A stretch of 64,000 nucleotides of DNA from Halovenus aranensis (GCF_900100385.1 NZ_FNFC01000010.1:62001-126000); one strand, 5' to 3'. Numbered from the stretch's first letter, positions 24,940 through 34,471 are shown. Notes: generated from the letters alone by a model not told the origin. Translations and numbers: made by a program.

Positions 24940-27900
24940 TCACTCCTCGGATGCCCGTGCTGTCACGTCGAGCGCGGTGTCGCCGCCGACTGTCGTCTCG
25001 TCGTCTGTCATCGAAACCGTCCCCTCGAAGGTCGCGTCGCCGGTCACTGCGTCCGGAATCCGACCGGTGAACCGGACTCGCGCGACAGTCTGTGTCTTGC
25101 TGTCCCACTGTGCCTTTACCGTGCCGTCGGTCGCGGTCACCTTCAGCGGTTCCGGTCCGAACGTCTCGACGGCGGTGACCTCGCCCGGTGGCTCCTCTCT
25201 CAGCGAGGTGAGGCCGGACTCCAGCGGGACCGTCACCGTTGCCGTGTACGACGACCCCGGTTCGAGCGCGGGTGGGTCGACCGTCCGTGTCGGCGCTGCT
25301 GGCCGCGTACCCATGCTCGGACGCCACTCGCCGTCCGGTGCATCCTCGTTCGCTGGGTCGTACTCTGTGACTGTTGTCGCCGGCCCGTCGTCTGTGGTCG
25401 TGTCACGGCTCTGTGAGTCGGTATCGTCCGATTCGACGCTCTCGTCTGGACCGAAATACCGCGTCCAGAGCACGAGCAAGCTCGGCAGGACGAACACGCT
25501 GGCGAGGAAGGCGTAGACGATAGTCAGCCCGGTGATGATACCGAAGTCCTGCAGGGGCGGCAGGATAGCGAGCGCGAGCACGCCGAAGCCGCCGGCCGTC
25601 GTCGCGGCACTGCCGAGCAACGCCCCGCCGGTTCCGGTGACAGCGCGGTCGAGTGACTCCCACACGCCGTTGCCCCGGCTGAGTTCGAGCCGGTACCGCT
25701 CGCTCATGTGGATGCTGTAGGCGACACCCAGCCCGATTGTGAGGCTGGTAATCGTCCCTGTCATCACGTTGAACGGAATGCCGAGCAGATACATCGACCC
25801 GAGAATCCACGCCACAGAGAGCAAGATTGGCGTGAGCGTGACTGCACCGAGGGTCGCGCTCCCGTGGACGAACCGATAGGCGACCATCAGGAACGCGAAG
25901 ACGGTCACCATCGTAATCAGGAGGCTCTCGATGACGGTGTTGAACAGCTCTTCTTCGACGATGTTGAACACGACCAGCTGGCCGGTCGCGAGCGAGGGTC
26001 TATCCGACCGGTCGAGGGTTTCGGCAATCTCGCGGGTCGCATCGGCCGCCTGGCCGGCCGTCGCGTCACCGTCCATCGAGATGACCATCCGCGTGGACTC
26101 GTACTCGCCGTCTTCCCGGTAGATAACGTCGCTGGCGCGGTCTGGTGCCGTCTCGAAGAGAGCGTCGTAGACCGCCGTGAGGTTCTGGTCGGGGACGCTG
26201 TCACCGTCGGTATCTGCGGCGGCGAACGTGGCCGCGAAACTCTCGTTTTCGGCTGCGACAGCCCGCATGGTTCGAAGCGGACTCTGGATGTTCGGCTCCC
26301 CCGACAGCGTCGCGACGATTTCCTGTTCGCTCGCGCGCTCGGTCGCCGTCTGGATGTCGGTTAGCGTCGTCGCGGACGTAATCTCTCCGTCGAGCAGTAT
26401 CTGTGTCGTCGTGTCCTGCCTGATGAAGCGGTCGTTGACGAACTGCAGGTTCGACTTGACAGTGTACTCACCGGGGGCAAACGGCTCCGGAAGGTCTTCG
26501 GTCCACCCCGGCGGGTCCTCGGCGATGAAGTCCTCCTGCTGGAAGGTGGTGTCGACCTGTGCCGCGCCGTAGGCGCCCCCTGCGGTGATGAGCAGGGCCA
26601 GCAGCACGACGACGACCGGCATCCGTTTCGCCATGGTCCGTCCCCCAGAGAGGACGCGGGTGAAGAGCCCACCGCCGGTCCCGAACGCCCGCCTGCGGCG
26701 GTCCCAGCCCCGCGCTTCGAGGAACGAGTCGATGCCGACTTTCGCCGCCGGGACGAACGTGGCGAAAATCAACAGCGTCGACGCGATACCAAAGGCCGAG
26801 ACGACGCCGAACTCCTGGATTGGGCTGACCGGGCTGACGAGATTCGAGAGGAACCCGAGCACCGCCGTCACCGTCACCCAGACCAGCGCCGCACCGAGCC
26901 CGAGCAACACCGTGTGCATGGCTGTGCGGGTGTGCTGGTCGCTGTCGGTGCGCTCTTCGCGGTGTCGCATGAAGACGTGAATCGCGTAGTCGATTGATAA
27001 TCCGACCAGTAACACCGGCACCGCAATCATAATCTGGTTGAACGAGATACCGGTCCAGCCCATGAATCCAAACGTCCAGACGAGCACGAGCGCGATGCCG
27101 AACAGGCCGAGCACGATATCCAGCGGGTCGCGGTAGGCAATCGAGAGCACCACGACGACGAACAACAGCGCGAGCGGAAGCACGATAGCCATCGAGTCGG
27201 CCATCGAGCGGTTGATTTCGTCGCTGATGATGCCTGCGCCGAAGGTCAGGCCGCTGTCACCGAACCGTTCCTCGACGGCGTCGGCGATGGCGAGTTGGCC
27301 GTCGACGATTGGCTCCGGCGCCGACCCCTGGACAATCTCCTCCTCGGGCGCCTGCGTGACAAACAGCTGGCGGGCGTCGGCCTCGGTTGCCCCGCGCTCG
27401 AAGTCTTTTGGCACGAAGACGAGCGCGTCCCGCGGTGCGTCCTCGCCGAGTACCGCCCCGAGAACCTCGTCGATTTCGTCGTCATTCATCCCTTCGATGG
27501 CCGCAATCTGCTCGTCGAGTGTCGGGTCGAGCGATTCGAGGGCGGTGGCCTCTGCTTCGAGACTCGCACCGCGCTCTTCGAGCGTGGCGAACTCCTCGCC
27601 GAGAACCTCGGTCTGGATAGCGCTGTAGACCGATTTGAGTTCGCCTTCGAGCTGTCTGACCTGCTTGTCGCGCTCGTCTTCGCTTATCTGTCCGGCCGTG
27701 AACCGTTGCTCGACAGCGGCGAGTTCGCCCTGTAGGTCTCTGACCTGGCTTCGCAACTGTTCGTAGGCAGCGGTAGAGTCTGCATCCAGCGGTGCCGTCG
27801 TGCGCTCGCCAACGGCGGCGAGTTCACTTGTCAGCCGCTCGGCCTCTGTCTCGTAGGTCTCTCTGTCGATGTCGCCCCGGTCGAGGGATGCGTTGAGCGA

Positions 27901-28407
27901 GAGGAACTCGCCTTCGAGTGCGCGCGTCTCGTTGAGTCCGTCGCTGAGGGCACCTGCGGTCTCAGTTAGCTCGGCCCGGCGCTGTTCGAGTTCAGCCCGG
28001 CGCTGCTCTAGCGCACTGGCACGGCGTTGCTTGATTGCCGTGGTCGCGACGACATTCGAGAGGTCGCCGAAGGTCTCCTCGGTCGCGAGTGTGTCGTTTA
28101 TCTCCGGAGTGTTCCGGATATCCTGCTGCAGTTCGAGCGTTTCGAGAAAGGAGTCCCGCGTCAACACGTCGTTACCGCGCACCACGACCTGCACTGTCGT
28201 CGTCTGCTGGCCGCCGTCCTCGAAGTTCGCCTCGATGTAATCGAGCGCTTCGCTCTCTTCGGACTCGAACTGGAACTGGTCGAGGCCCGAGCTGTCGTCG
28301 AGAAACGCCATCCCAGCGCCCATCCCGACGCTCAACAACAGCATCACGGCGACGACGAGCCCGCTCCGTTCGGTTATCAGCGACACGACCCGGTCCGCCA
28401 GCGTCAT
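24940..28407 (-). CDS. RND superfamily exporter (MMPL/HAE3-like) with coiled-coil insert and C-terminal beta domain
   Basis: 1155 residues with the two-fold RND layout: about 12 membrane helices, each half with helix 1, a large outer loop and five further helices (for example LLVGLSIDYAIHVFMRHREE in half one and SLTIGLGVAYSIHMSERYR in half two). Loop 1 carries a long heptad-rich insert at about residues 130-290 (EQRRAELEQRRAELTETAG). After the last helix a soluble tail of about 150 residues has a Ser/Asp linker and then an Ig-like or cohesin-like beta domain with TVTVPLESGLTSL. The permease probably exports lipids or other lipophilic compounds using the ion gradient. A 12-bp palindrome lies 84 bp upstream of its start. 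Confidence 0.9.
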   Translation of the reverse strand: MTLADRVVSLITERSGLVVAVMLLLSVGMGAGMAFLDDSSGLDQFQFESEESEALDYIEANFEDGGQQTTTVQVVVRGNDVLTRDSFLETLELQQDIRNTPEINDTLATEETFGDLSNVVATTAIKQRRASALEQRRAELEQRRAELTETAGALSDGLNETRALEGEFLSLNASLDRGDIDRETYETEAERLTSELAAVGERTTAPLDADSTAAYEQLRSQVRDLQGELAAVEQRFTAGQISEDERDKQVRQLEGELKSVYSAIQTEVLGEEFATLEERGASLEAEATALESLDPTLDEQIAAIEGMNDDEIDEVLGAVLGEDAPRDALVFVPKDFERGATEADARQLFVTQAPEEEIVQGSAPEPIVDGQLAIADAVEERFGDSGLTFGAGIISDEINRSMADSMAIVLPLALLFVVVVLSIAYRDPLDIVLGLFGIALVLVWTFGFMGWTGISFNQIMIAVPVLLVGLSIDYAIHVFMRHREERTDSDQHTRTAMHTVLLGLGAALVWVTVTAVLGFLSNLVSPVSPIQEFGVVSAFGIASTLLIFATFVPAAKVGIDSFLEARGWDRRRRAFGTGGGLFTRVLSGGRTMAKRMPVVVVLLALLITAGGAYGAAQVDTTFQQEDFIAEDPPGWTEDLPEPFAPGEYTVKSNLQFVNDRFIRQDTTTQILLDGEITSATTLTDIQTATERASEQEIVATLSGEPNIQSPLRTMRAVAAENESFAATFAAADTDGDSVPDQNLTAVYDALFETAPDRASDVIYREDGEYESTRMVISMDGDATAGQAADATREIAETLDRSDRPSLATGQLVVFNIVEEELFNTVIESLLITMVTVFAFLMVAYRFVHGSATLGAVTLTPILLSVAWILGSMYLLGIPFNVMTGTITSLTIGLGVAYSIHMSERYRLELSRGNGVWESLDRAVTGTGGALLGSAATTAGGFGVLALAILPPLQDFGIITGLTIVYAFLASVFVLPSLLVLWTRYFGPDESVESDDTDSQSRDTTTDDGPATTVTEYDPANEDAPDGEWRPSMGTRPAAPTRTVDPPALEPGSSYTATVTVPLESGLTSLREEPPGEVTAVETFGPEPLKVTATDGTVKAQWDSKTQTVARVRFTGRIPDAVTGDATFEGTVSMTDDETTVGGDTALDVTARASEE

Positions 28408-28490
28408 CGGTACGGTCCCTCCGTAACCGGCGGTCGATACGGCAGCGTCATCTTAGTTGAGTGGTTCGTCCGCACGGTGTTAAACGTTTT

Positions 28491-28502
28491 GTACTACAGT
28501 AC
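28491..28502. promoter_or_regulatory. Palindrome GTACTACAGTAC between the RND exporter and VOC genes
   Basis: Arms GTACT and AGTAC flank a 2-nt centre in an AT-rich part of the divergent intergenic region. It lies 84 bp before the exporter ATG and 88 bp before the VOC gene. Its size and symmetry fit a TetR/MarR-type operator; no regulator gene of that kind is adjacent. Confidence 0.4.
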
Positions 28503-28589
28503 TAACAACGCCTGTCGATACAACATTCCCCGGCCAGTCACATCGCGAGTCACGGGAGCTATTAACGGGCCGCGGGCCGTTTCTCGGGT

Positions 28590-29426
28590 ATGGGAATTAC
28601 AGTTGACCACCTGCCGTTTGCGTGTGGGGAACTGGAGGCGACAGCCGCGGAGTTCGAGCGACTGGGGCTGGCTCCTGAGTACGGCGGAGTGCACGACAAC
28701 GGCTGTACGCACATGTCCGTGCTCGGGTTTGAGGACCGCTCGTATATCGAACTCATCGGCGAGCGCGACCGGGGCGACCACGACTTCTGGCCCGAACACA
28801 TCCGGGCCGACGCCGGGCCGGCGGCCTGGTGTGTTCGTGTCCCGGACATCGTCGACGAGTGTCACCGATATCTCGACAGCGGCGTCCCGGTTTCGGGACC
28901 GCTGTATGGCTCCCGCGAACGCGAGGACGGGACGCTCGTCGAGTGGGACCGCGCGGAGTTCGGCACACCGAAGAGGCGACTCCTGTTTCCCTTCGGCATC
29001 GAAGACCGTACGCCGCTGCCCTATCGGGTGTCGCCGTCACCCAGCGTTGCCAACGGCCCGCTGACCGGCATCGGCGAGGTTGTTCTCCTCGGCGAGGACC
29101 CCAACGCAGTTATCGAGGCGCTCGGGGCGCGCTATCGCTGGCCCGAACCGGTCACCGCTGTCGTCGACGGGTTCGGAACGGTCGCGTCGGTGCCGGGCGT
29201 GCCCGTCGCCGCGGTCGGCCCCGAAACAGACTGGCTCGCAGACAGACTCGCGCAGTTCCCACCCGGCCCGTGTGCCTGCCTGCTGGCGACCGCAGACCTC
29301 GATGCCGCGCGGGCGACCCATCCGCTGGGAGAGACACGCGAGTGGCCCGGGGGACACGTTGCCTTCTTCGAGAGCGAGCGCTTCGGACAGCGATTGGGGG
29401 TCGTCGAACGAACCGGCAACCCGTGA
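28590..29426 (+). CDS. VOC family protein (Glyoxalase_3-like)
   Basis: 278 residues from MGITVDHLPFACGELEATAA. The first half has the beta-alpha-beta-beta-beta layout of the vicinal oxygen chelate fold: VDHLPFACGEL, SVLGFEDRSYIELIG with metal-candidate His7 and Glu54, and a long middle containing VSPSPSVANGPLTGIGEVVL. The second half is a poorly conserved repeat of the fold. Substrate unknown; members act as dioxygenases, isomerases or resistance proteins. TATA-like CTATTAACG lies about 28 nt upstream, fitting a leaderless mRNA. It converges with livF of cluster 3, 10 bp apart. Confidence 0.82.
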   Translation: MGITVDHLPFACGELEATAAEFERLGLAPEYGGVHDNGCTHMSVLGFEDRSYIELIGERDRGDHDFWPEHIRADAGPAAWCVRVPDIVDECHRYLDSGVPVSGPLYGSREREDGTLVEWDRAEFGTPKRRLLFPFGIEDRTPLPYRVSPSPSVANGPLTGIGEVVLLGEDPNAVIEALGARYRWPEPVTAVVDGFGTVASVPGVPVAAVGPETDWLADRLAQFPPGPCACLLATADLDAARATHPLGETREWPGGHVAFFESERFGQRLGVVERTGNP

Positions 29427-29436
29427 GTCTCGGCTG

Positions 29437-30141
29437 CTAGCCGCCCAGGAACTGCCTGCGAACCTCGGGGTCGTTCAGCAGCGTGTCGCCGTCGTCGGCG
29501 TACCGGTTCTCGCCCTGTGCGAGCACGTAGCCGCGGTCACAGCGCCGGAGTGCCGTCTTGGCGTTTTGCTCGACCATGAGAACCGTGACACCGAGGTCGT
29601 TGATGGCGTCGATGTGGTCGAACATCCGCTCGACCAAATCCGGCGCGAGTCCGGCCGAGGGTTCGTCGAGTAACAGCAACCGCGGCTCGGGAATCAGCGC
29701 CCGGGCCATCGCGAGCATCTGCTGTTGGCCTCCCGAGAGGTTGCCGGCCCGCTGGTCGAGTCGCTCCTCGAGCACGGGGAACTGTTCGACGACCGCGGCT
29801 TTGCGGTCGTCGGGGAGCCCGCCAAGCTGGTACCCGCCGACCGCGAGGTTCTCCTCGACGGTCAGTGACGGGAAGACGTTTGCAGTCTGTGGGACGTAGC
29901 CGATACCACGCTCGACGATTCCCGTCGGGTCGAGGTCTGTCAGTTCTGTGCCGTCGAACGTGATGGTCCCGCCCATTCGGGTCGCAATCCCGACGATGCT
30001 TTTCATCGCGGTCGATTTCCCCGCGCCGTTGGGGCCGACGAGCGCGACGTACTCGCCGTCATCGACGTCGATATCGACGCCGTGTAACACCTGCATGTCG
30101 CCATATCCCGCGTCGAGGGCTGTCACCTCAAGCAGGCTCAT
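29437..30141 (-). CDS. livF: HAAT-family ABC ATP-binding protein, LivF type (cluster 3)
   Basis: 234 residues from the ATG at 30141 (MSLLEVTALDAGYGDMQVLH). A GTG at 30198 would add 19 residues and cut the gap to livG from 69 to 12 bp, so either start is possible; the ATG fits the LivF domain edge. Walker A is GPNGAGKST, the signature is LSGGQQQMLAMARA, Walker B is LLLLDEPSAGLAP and VLMVEQNAKTALRRCDRGYV carries the LivF-type Gln-Asn. It ends RRQFLGG, almost the same as LivF of cluster 1, so the two are close relatives. Confidence 0.93.
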   Translation of the reverse strand: MSLLEVTALDAGYGDMQVLHGVDIDVDDGEYVALVGPNGAGKSTAMKSIVGIATRMGGTITFDGTELTDLDPTGIVERGIGYVPQTANVFPSLTVEENLAVGGYQLGGLPDDRKAAVVEQFPVLEERLDQRAGNLSGGQQQMLAMARALIPEPRLLLLDEPSAGLAPDLVERMFDHIDAINDLGVTVLMVEQNAKTALRRCDRGYVLAQGENRYADDGDTLLNDPEVRRQFLGG

Positions 30142-30210
30142 GACGCTCGCCTCCGTTGGCGCCGTCGGCCGTCCGATTCGGCTGTCTGTCCCGGCCACGC
30201 CGGGTCTGTG

Positions 30211-30966
30211 TCATCCGCCAAGATATGCATCGATTACCTCCTCGTTGTCCATAATCTCGGCTGGCGTCCCGGTCGCGAGCACCTGCCCGTCGGCGAGTAC
30301 CACCAGCCGGTCGACCAGTTCAGTCAGCGTCTCCAGTTCGTGCTCGATGATGAGCAGCGTGAGGCCGTCGTCGTTGAGCGCCTCGATGTGGTCGACGATT
30401 TCGTTCGTCAGCGACGGGTTGACGCCGGCGAAAGGCTCGTCGAGCAACAGCATCTTCGGGTCGAGCATCAGCGCCCGCGCGAGTTCGAGCAGCTTCCGTT
30501 GCCCTCCCGAGAGGTTGCCGGCGAACTCCTCGACCATCGTTTCGAGGTCGAACGTCTCCAGTAGCTCCATCGCGCGCTCGCGAGCCGCCTGTTCGCGCTC
30601 TCGGCTCGCTCCTGTCTGTCCGACCGCGTGCCAGGCGCGCTCTCCGGGGTGGTCGGGGGCTGGCAAGAGCATGTTCTCCTCGACGGTCATCGTCGGGAGC
30701 TCGCGGGTCTGCTGGAACGTCCGGACGAGACCGCGCCGTGCCAGCCCGTGTGGCGGCACCGTCGTCACGTCTTCGCCGTCGAAGGTGACCGTCCCCGCGT
30801 CGCTGTCGATGACACCGGAGATGCAGTTGAACGTCGTCGTCTTGCCCGCGCCGTTCGGGCCGATGAGCCCGACGATTTCGCCTGCCTCCACGTCGAATGT
30901 GGTCCCGTCGACGGCGACCAAGTTCCCGAACGAGCGCTCGAGGCCGTCGACATCGAGTAGCGTCAC
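30211..30966 (-). CDS. livG: HAAT-family ABC ATP-binding protein, LivG type (cluster 3)
   Basis: 251 residues. Walker A is GPNGAGKTT, the signature is LSGGQRKLLELARA, Walker B is MLLLDEPFAGVNP and the switch His lies in LLIIEHELETLTELVDRLVV. It overlaps livM by 4 nt. It couples ATP hydrolysis to uptake through the LivHM pair. The LSGG signature and LDEPFAGVNP are closer to LivG of cluster 1 than of cluster 2. Confidence 0.93.
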   Translation of the reverse strand: MTLLDVDGLERSFGNLVAVDGTTFDVEAGEIVGLIGPNGAGKTTTFNCISGVIDSDAGTVTFDGEDVTTVPPHGLARRGLVRTFQQTRELPTMTVEENMLLPAPDHPGERAWHAVGQTGASREREQAARERAMELLETFDLETMVEEFAGNLSGGQRKLLELARALMLDPKMLLLDEPFAGVNPSLTNEIVDHIEALNDDGLTLLIIEHELETLTELVDRLVVLADGQVLATGTPAEIMDNEEVIDAYLGG

Positions 30967-32012
30967 GAGTCCACCCCCAGTCTATCGGCGTTCCCCCAGA
31001 TGCCTTCGGGCCGGTACTTGATGATTATCATCAGCAGGAGGCCGATGAGCATCAGCCGGATAGAGGCGAACTGGTCTTGGGTGACAAACGGGATGGAGTC
31101 GTTGAAAAACCGCGTCAGGAGCTGGAAGCTCATGATAACCGCGAGGCCACCGAGAACGCCACGGTCACTCCCCGCGCCGCCGATGAGCATCCCGACCCAG
31201 ACGATGACCGTCATATCGATGGTGAAAAACGTGTCCGAGGCGGCGCCGTTGTAGAAGACCAGCAACGCGCCGGCCAACCCGGCGACTGCCGCGCCGTAGA
31301 CGAATACCACGAGCTTGTACCGGAACACGCGCTTGCCAAGCGTCTCAGTCACCTGTTCGTCGGCCCGAATCGCGCGGAGAACCCGGCCGTACGGCGATGC
31401 CGACAGCCGACGGAAGAGGCCGTAAAACAACAGCGCGAACGCCCCGAAGACGAGCACTGTCGAGACGAGCTCGGCGTTGCCTCCTGCGTCGGTCGTGCCG
31501 GCGACCGGCTGTGGAACGTTCTGGAGTCCGTTGGTGCCGCCGGTGATGTCCCGGAACGTGATAATCGAGCCGTGGACGATTTCGGCGACTGCCAGCGTGA
31601 CGATTGCGAGGAAATCGTCCCGGAGCCTGAGCGTCGAGACCCCGAGCAAAACACCGAGCGCCATCGCGGCAAGCACCCCGGCGGCCAGCCCGACCGGCCA
31701 CGGGAGGCCGAGGCCCACGCCCTGGAACGGGTCTTCGGCGGTCAGCACTGCGGCTGTGTATCCGCCCACCGCGAAGAAGGCGACTGGGCCGAAGTTGACC
31801 AACCCGGCGTGTCCGAACTGGAGATTCAGCCCGACCAGGACCATCGCGTACAGCACGAAGAGCACGCCGACCTCGAAGAAGACGAGCGACCCGCTCGGAG
31901 CCTGCACGAACAGCGGACTCGCGAGAAAGAGCAACGCGGCCCCGACCGCGATTAGCCCCGCGTGGACCGCGTCGCCGGGCAGGTCCTCGATGCGACTCGT
32001 CAGGTCGGTCAC
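30963..32012 (-). CDS. livM: HAAT-family ABC permease, LivM type (cluster 3)
   Basis: 349 residues, the shortest of the three LivM proteins. Signatures are GLNLQFGHAGLVNFGPVAFF, STLRLRDDFLAIVTLAVAEI and the coupling loop YGRVLRAIRADEQVTETLGK. It overlaps livG and livH by 4 nt each. The N-terminal extension seen in clusters 1 and 2 is missing, so it keeps a minimal LivM form. Confidence 0.93.
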   Translation of the reverse strand: MTDLTSRIEDLPGDAVHAGLIAVGAALLFLASPLFVQAPSGSLVFFEVGVLFVLYAMVLVGLNLQFGHAGLVNFGPVAFFAVGGYTAAVLTAEDPFQGVGLGLPWPVGLAAGVLAAMALGVLLGVSTLRLRDDFLAIVTLAVAEIVHGSIITFRDITGGTNGLQNVPQPVAGTTDAGGNAELVSTVLVFGAFALLFYGLFRRLSASPYGRVLRAIRADEQVTETLGKRVFRYKLVVFVYGAAVAGLAGALLVFYNGAASDTFFTIDMTVIVWVGMLIGGAGSDRGVLGGLAVIMSFQLLTRFFNDSIPFVTQDQFASIRLMLIGLLLMIIIKYRPEGIWGNADRLGVDS

Positions 32013-32893
32013 GACGTTCTCACCTCCGTGTTGACGATGCCGCCGGGACGAATCAGCAAGACGACGATGAGCACGACGAAGGCCATCGTCGCGTTCAGCT
32101 CAGTCAGTCCGGAGGGGAGGAACTCGACGGAGACGGTGATACCGATGCCGAGCAGATACGCCCCCACGACAGCGCCGTACGGGCTGCCCGCGCCACCGAG
32201 GATGGCGGCGGTGATGATGAGCAACAGCTGCCCGAATCCCGTCGTCGGGTTCGCCCCCTGTGAGAGCGCGAGCATGACGCCGGCGACGCCGGCCAGGCCA
32301 GACGCCGCGAGCCAGACGGCATTTCGTATCCGTCTGGTGTCGATGCCCGAGACGAGTGCGAGGTCCTCGTTGTCCGAGGTCGCCCGCATCGCGATGCCGA
32401 GCATCGTCCGGCTGAGAAACAGGTGCATGACGACGACCGCCGCGAGCGCGAGCCCGATGATGAGCAGCTGCTGGCTCGTGACGAAAAAGCCCAGGTCGTC
32501 GAAGCGATAGGTCGCAACGTCGAGCCGGACCCGCCGGCTGCTCGGGCCGGCGATGACACGCATCCCGTTTCGCAACACGAACCCGAGTCCGATAGACATC
32601 ATGAGCAACGGGACCGCCCCCGTCTCGTTCATCGGCTCGAAGGTGATGCGAGCGATACCCCAACCGACGACCGCGGTGGCGACCAGCGCGACGAGAATCC
32701 CCACGGGAAGCGGGAGACCGGCGACGACGACCGCGAGATACCCCGCGAACGCGCCGATTGTGATGAATTCGCCGTGAGCGAAATTTATCATGTTCACGAG
32801 CCCGTATACCAGCGTGAACCCGACGGCGCCGAGCGCGATATACGAGCCGATAACGAGACCAAAGATAACCTCCTGTGCAAGTGGTATCTCCAT
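32009..32893 (-). CDS. livH: HAAT-family ABC permease, LivH type (cluster 3)
   Basis: 294 residues, the classical LivH size. It begins with VIGSYIALGAVGFTLVYGLV, NMINFAHGEFITIGAFAGYL, and the coupling segment AMRATSDNEDLALVSGIDTR. Near the end is GGAGSPYGAVVGAYLLGIGI. It overlaps livM by 4 nt and follows livK by 15 bp, giving the order livK-H-M-G-F typical of bacterial liv operons. Confidence 0.93.
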   Translation of the reverse strand: MEIPLAQEVIFGLVIGSYIALGAVGFTLVYGLVNMINFAHGEFITIGAFAGYLAVVVAGLPLPVGILVALVATAVVGWGIARITFEPMNETGAVPLLMMSIGLGFVLRNGMRVIAGPSSRRVRLDVATYRFDDLGFFVTSQQLLIIGLALAAVVVMHLFLSRTMLGIAMRATSDNEDLALVSGIDTRRIRNAVWLAASGLAGVAGVMLALSQGANPTTGFGQLLLIITAAILGGAGSPYGAVVGAYLLGIGITVSVEFLPSGLTELNATMAFVVLIVVLLIRPGGIVNTEVRTS

Positions 32894-32908
32894 ATATTGG
32901 CCGACTCG

Positions 32909-34270
32909 TCAGTACTCGTCTATCTCCTCTTTGAGCTCGTCTGCTGGAATGGTAAACTCGGTCTCGAAGCCACCGGGTGTGATTCGTTCGACAACGACGT
33001 CACCCCAGACGTTTCCGTGTTCGGTGAAGTCGGTGTCGGTGACGGCACCCTCGTAGTTGATTTCTTCGCCGTTGTCGAGGGCGTCTTTCCCCTCGGCGAA
33101 GGTCGTGACGGTCGTCCCCTCGGGCCGGGAGATGTCGCCGATGCTCTGTTGGACTGCCTCGGGAGAGGTGTCTCCGGCGTGATGGACCGCAAGTGCGAGG
33201 ACGTTCGTCGCATCGTAGGCGGCGACTGCCCACGTGTGGAGGTCCTCGTCGCTGGTCTCTTGATAGCTGGACTGGAACTGGTCGTAGTTCGGCCCCTGGG
33301 TACTGCCCGCGGCTATCCAGGCTCCCTCGGCCGTCTCGCCGACCTCGTCGATGAGGGCAGTATCTCGGAGGCCATCTTCCATCAGAAGCTGCCCGCCGTA
33401 GCCGCCGTCGCTCCAGTTTTGGATGATGGTGATGGCGTCTTCGAGTGCAAACGAGAGCGCCCACGCGTCGAAGTCGCTCTCGAACAGTTCGTTGAGTTGG
33501 CTCTGATACGACGCCTGCCCTTCCTGTGCGGTGACAGTCTTGACGATTTCGCCGCCGAGTTGTTCGTACCAGTCGGTAAACTGCTCGGTCCACCCCTGCT
33601 CGCCGGCACTCGTCGCGCTGAGAATTGCCATTTTCTCGATGCCTGCCTCGTCGAGCATCCCGCGGGCCGCGCCGGAAGTGTGAACGGTGTCGCCGATGAC
33701 CGTCCGCCAGAGCCACTCGTCGTCACCCATGTCGTCGGTTCCCTTGTCGCCGCCCCGCGTGTCGAGAAACGTCGACCCCGGCCACGGCGTCACAATCGGG
33801 ACCTCCTGGTCTTGCAGGAAATCCCATAGCGGCTCGATTTCGCTCGAAAACAGACCGTTGATGGCCGCAACGTCGCCGCTGTTGACGAACTGTCTGACTG
33901 TCTCCCGGGCCTGCTGTGTCTCGACTGCCGTGTCCTGGCGGTCTACGGTGAGTTCGGCGTCGAGCGGACCGCCCGCGTCGTTAATCTCCTGTACTGCCAG
34001 GTCGGTCGCCGCCGATGCCGCCGGCTGCAGGAAGTCCCACGTGCCGGTCAACGACGCTGGCTGCCCGAAGGTGACGCTGTCGGGACTCGACCCGCCGTCG
34101 GTCGTCCCGCCGTCGCTATCGTCGCCGCCGTCACCGTCATCGCCGTCTTCCGTACCGATACAGCCGGCGAGGCCGGTCGCCAGTACGCCTGTCCCCGTCG
34201 CTTTCAAGAACGTGCGTCTGTCAGCCCAACTGTCCCTACTAGACGTACGATTCTCGTTCATATATCTCAT
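32909..34270 (-). CDS. livK: HAAT substrate-binding lipoprotein, LivK-like (cluster 3)
   Basis: 453 residues from the ATG at 34270. Tat-type lipoprotein signal: ADRRTFLKATGTGVLATG then lipobox LAGC. A Gly-Asp-Ser linker follows, and the type I binding fold begins SVTFGQPASLTGTWDFLQPA and runs to the C-terminus. Binds the substrate of cluster 3 on the outer membrane face. TATA-like GCTTTATTG (minus strand) is centred 26 nt upstream of this ATG, so the mRNA is probably leaderless from it; the in-frame ATG at 34261 would then be internal. Confidence 0.92.
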   Translation of the reverse strand: MRYMNENRTSSRDSWADRRTFLKATGTGVLATGLAGCIGTEDGDDGDGGDDSDGGTTDGGSSPDSVTFGQPASLTGTWDFLQPAASAATDLAVQEINDAGGPLDAELTVDRQDTAVETQQARETVRQFVNSGDVAAINGLFSSEIEPLWDFLQDQEVPIVTPWPGSTFLDTRGGDKGTDDMGDDEWLWRTVIGDTVHTSGAARGMLDEAGIEKMAILSATSAGEQGWTEQFTDWYEQLGGEIVKTVTAQEGQASYQSQLNELFESDFDAWALSFALEDAITIIQNWSDGGYGGQLLMEDGLRDTALIDEVGETAEGAWIAAGSTQGPNYDQFQSSYQETSDEDLHTWAVAAYDATNVLALAVHHAGDTSPEAVQQSIGDISRPEGTTVTTFAEGKDALDNGEEINYEGAVTDTDFTEHGNVWGDVVVERITPGGFETEFTIPADELKEEIDEY

Positions 34271-34291
34271 GCCTTCGTATACCAAGGAACT

Positions 34292-34300
34292 CAATAAAGC
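34292..34300 (-). promoter_or_regulatory. TATA-like box of the livK cluster-3 operon
   Basis: Reading the minus strand, GCTTTATTG is centred 26 nt before the A of the ATG at 34270, the spacing expected for a leaderless archaeal transcript. Confidence 0.5.
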
Positions 34301-34471
34301 TACCGGCCAGATTGGTCGATACCCCGTGAATTCCGGTACTCTGATTGTGACTCTCCTGGCGTACCACAGCGCTCGCGTGGTGGGTCTCGTCGTGCGGGTA
34401 TTTTTGCTGACGACCGTCTGCCGCCGCCACGGATAGTATACGACGGCGGAACCGACTCGCGGTCTTTCCTC

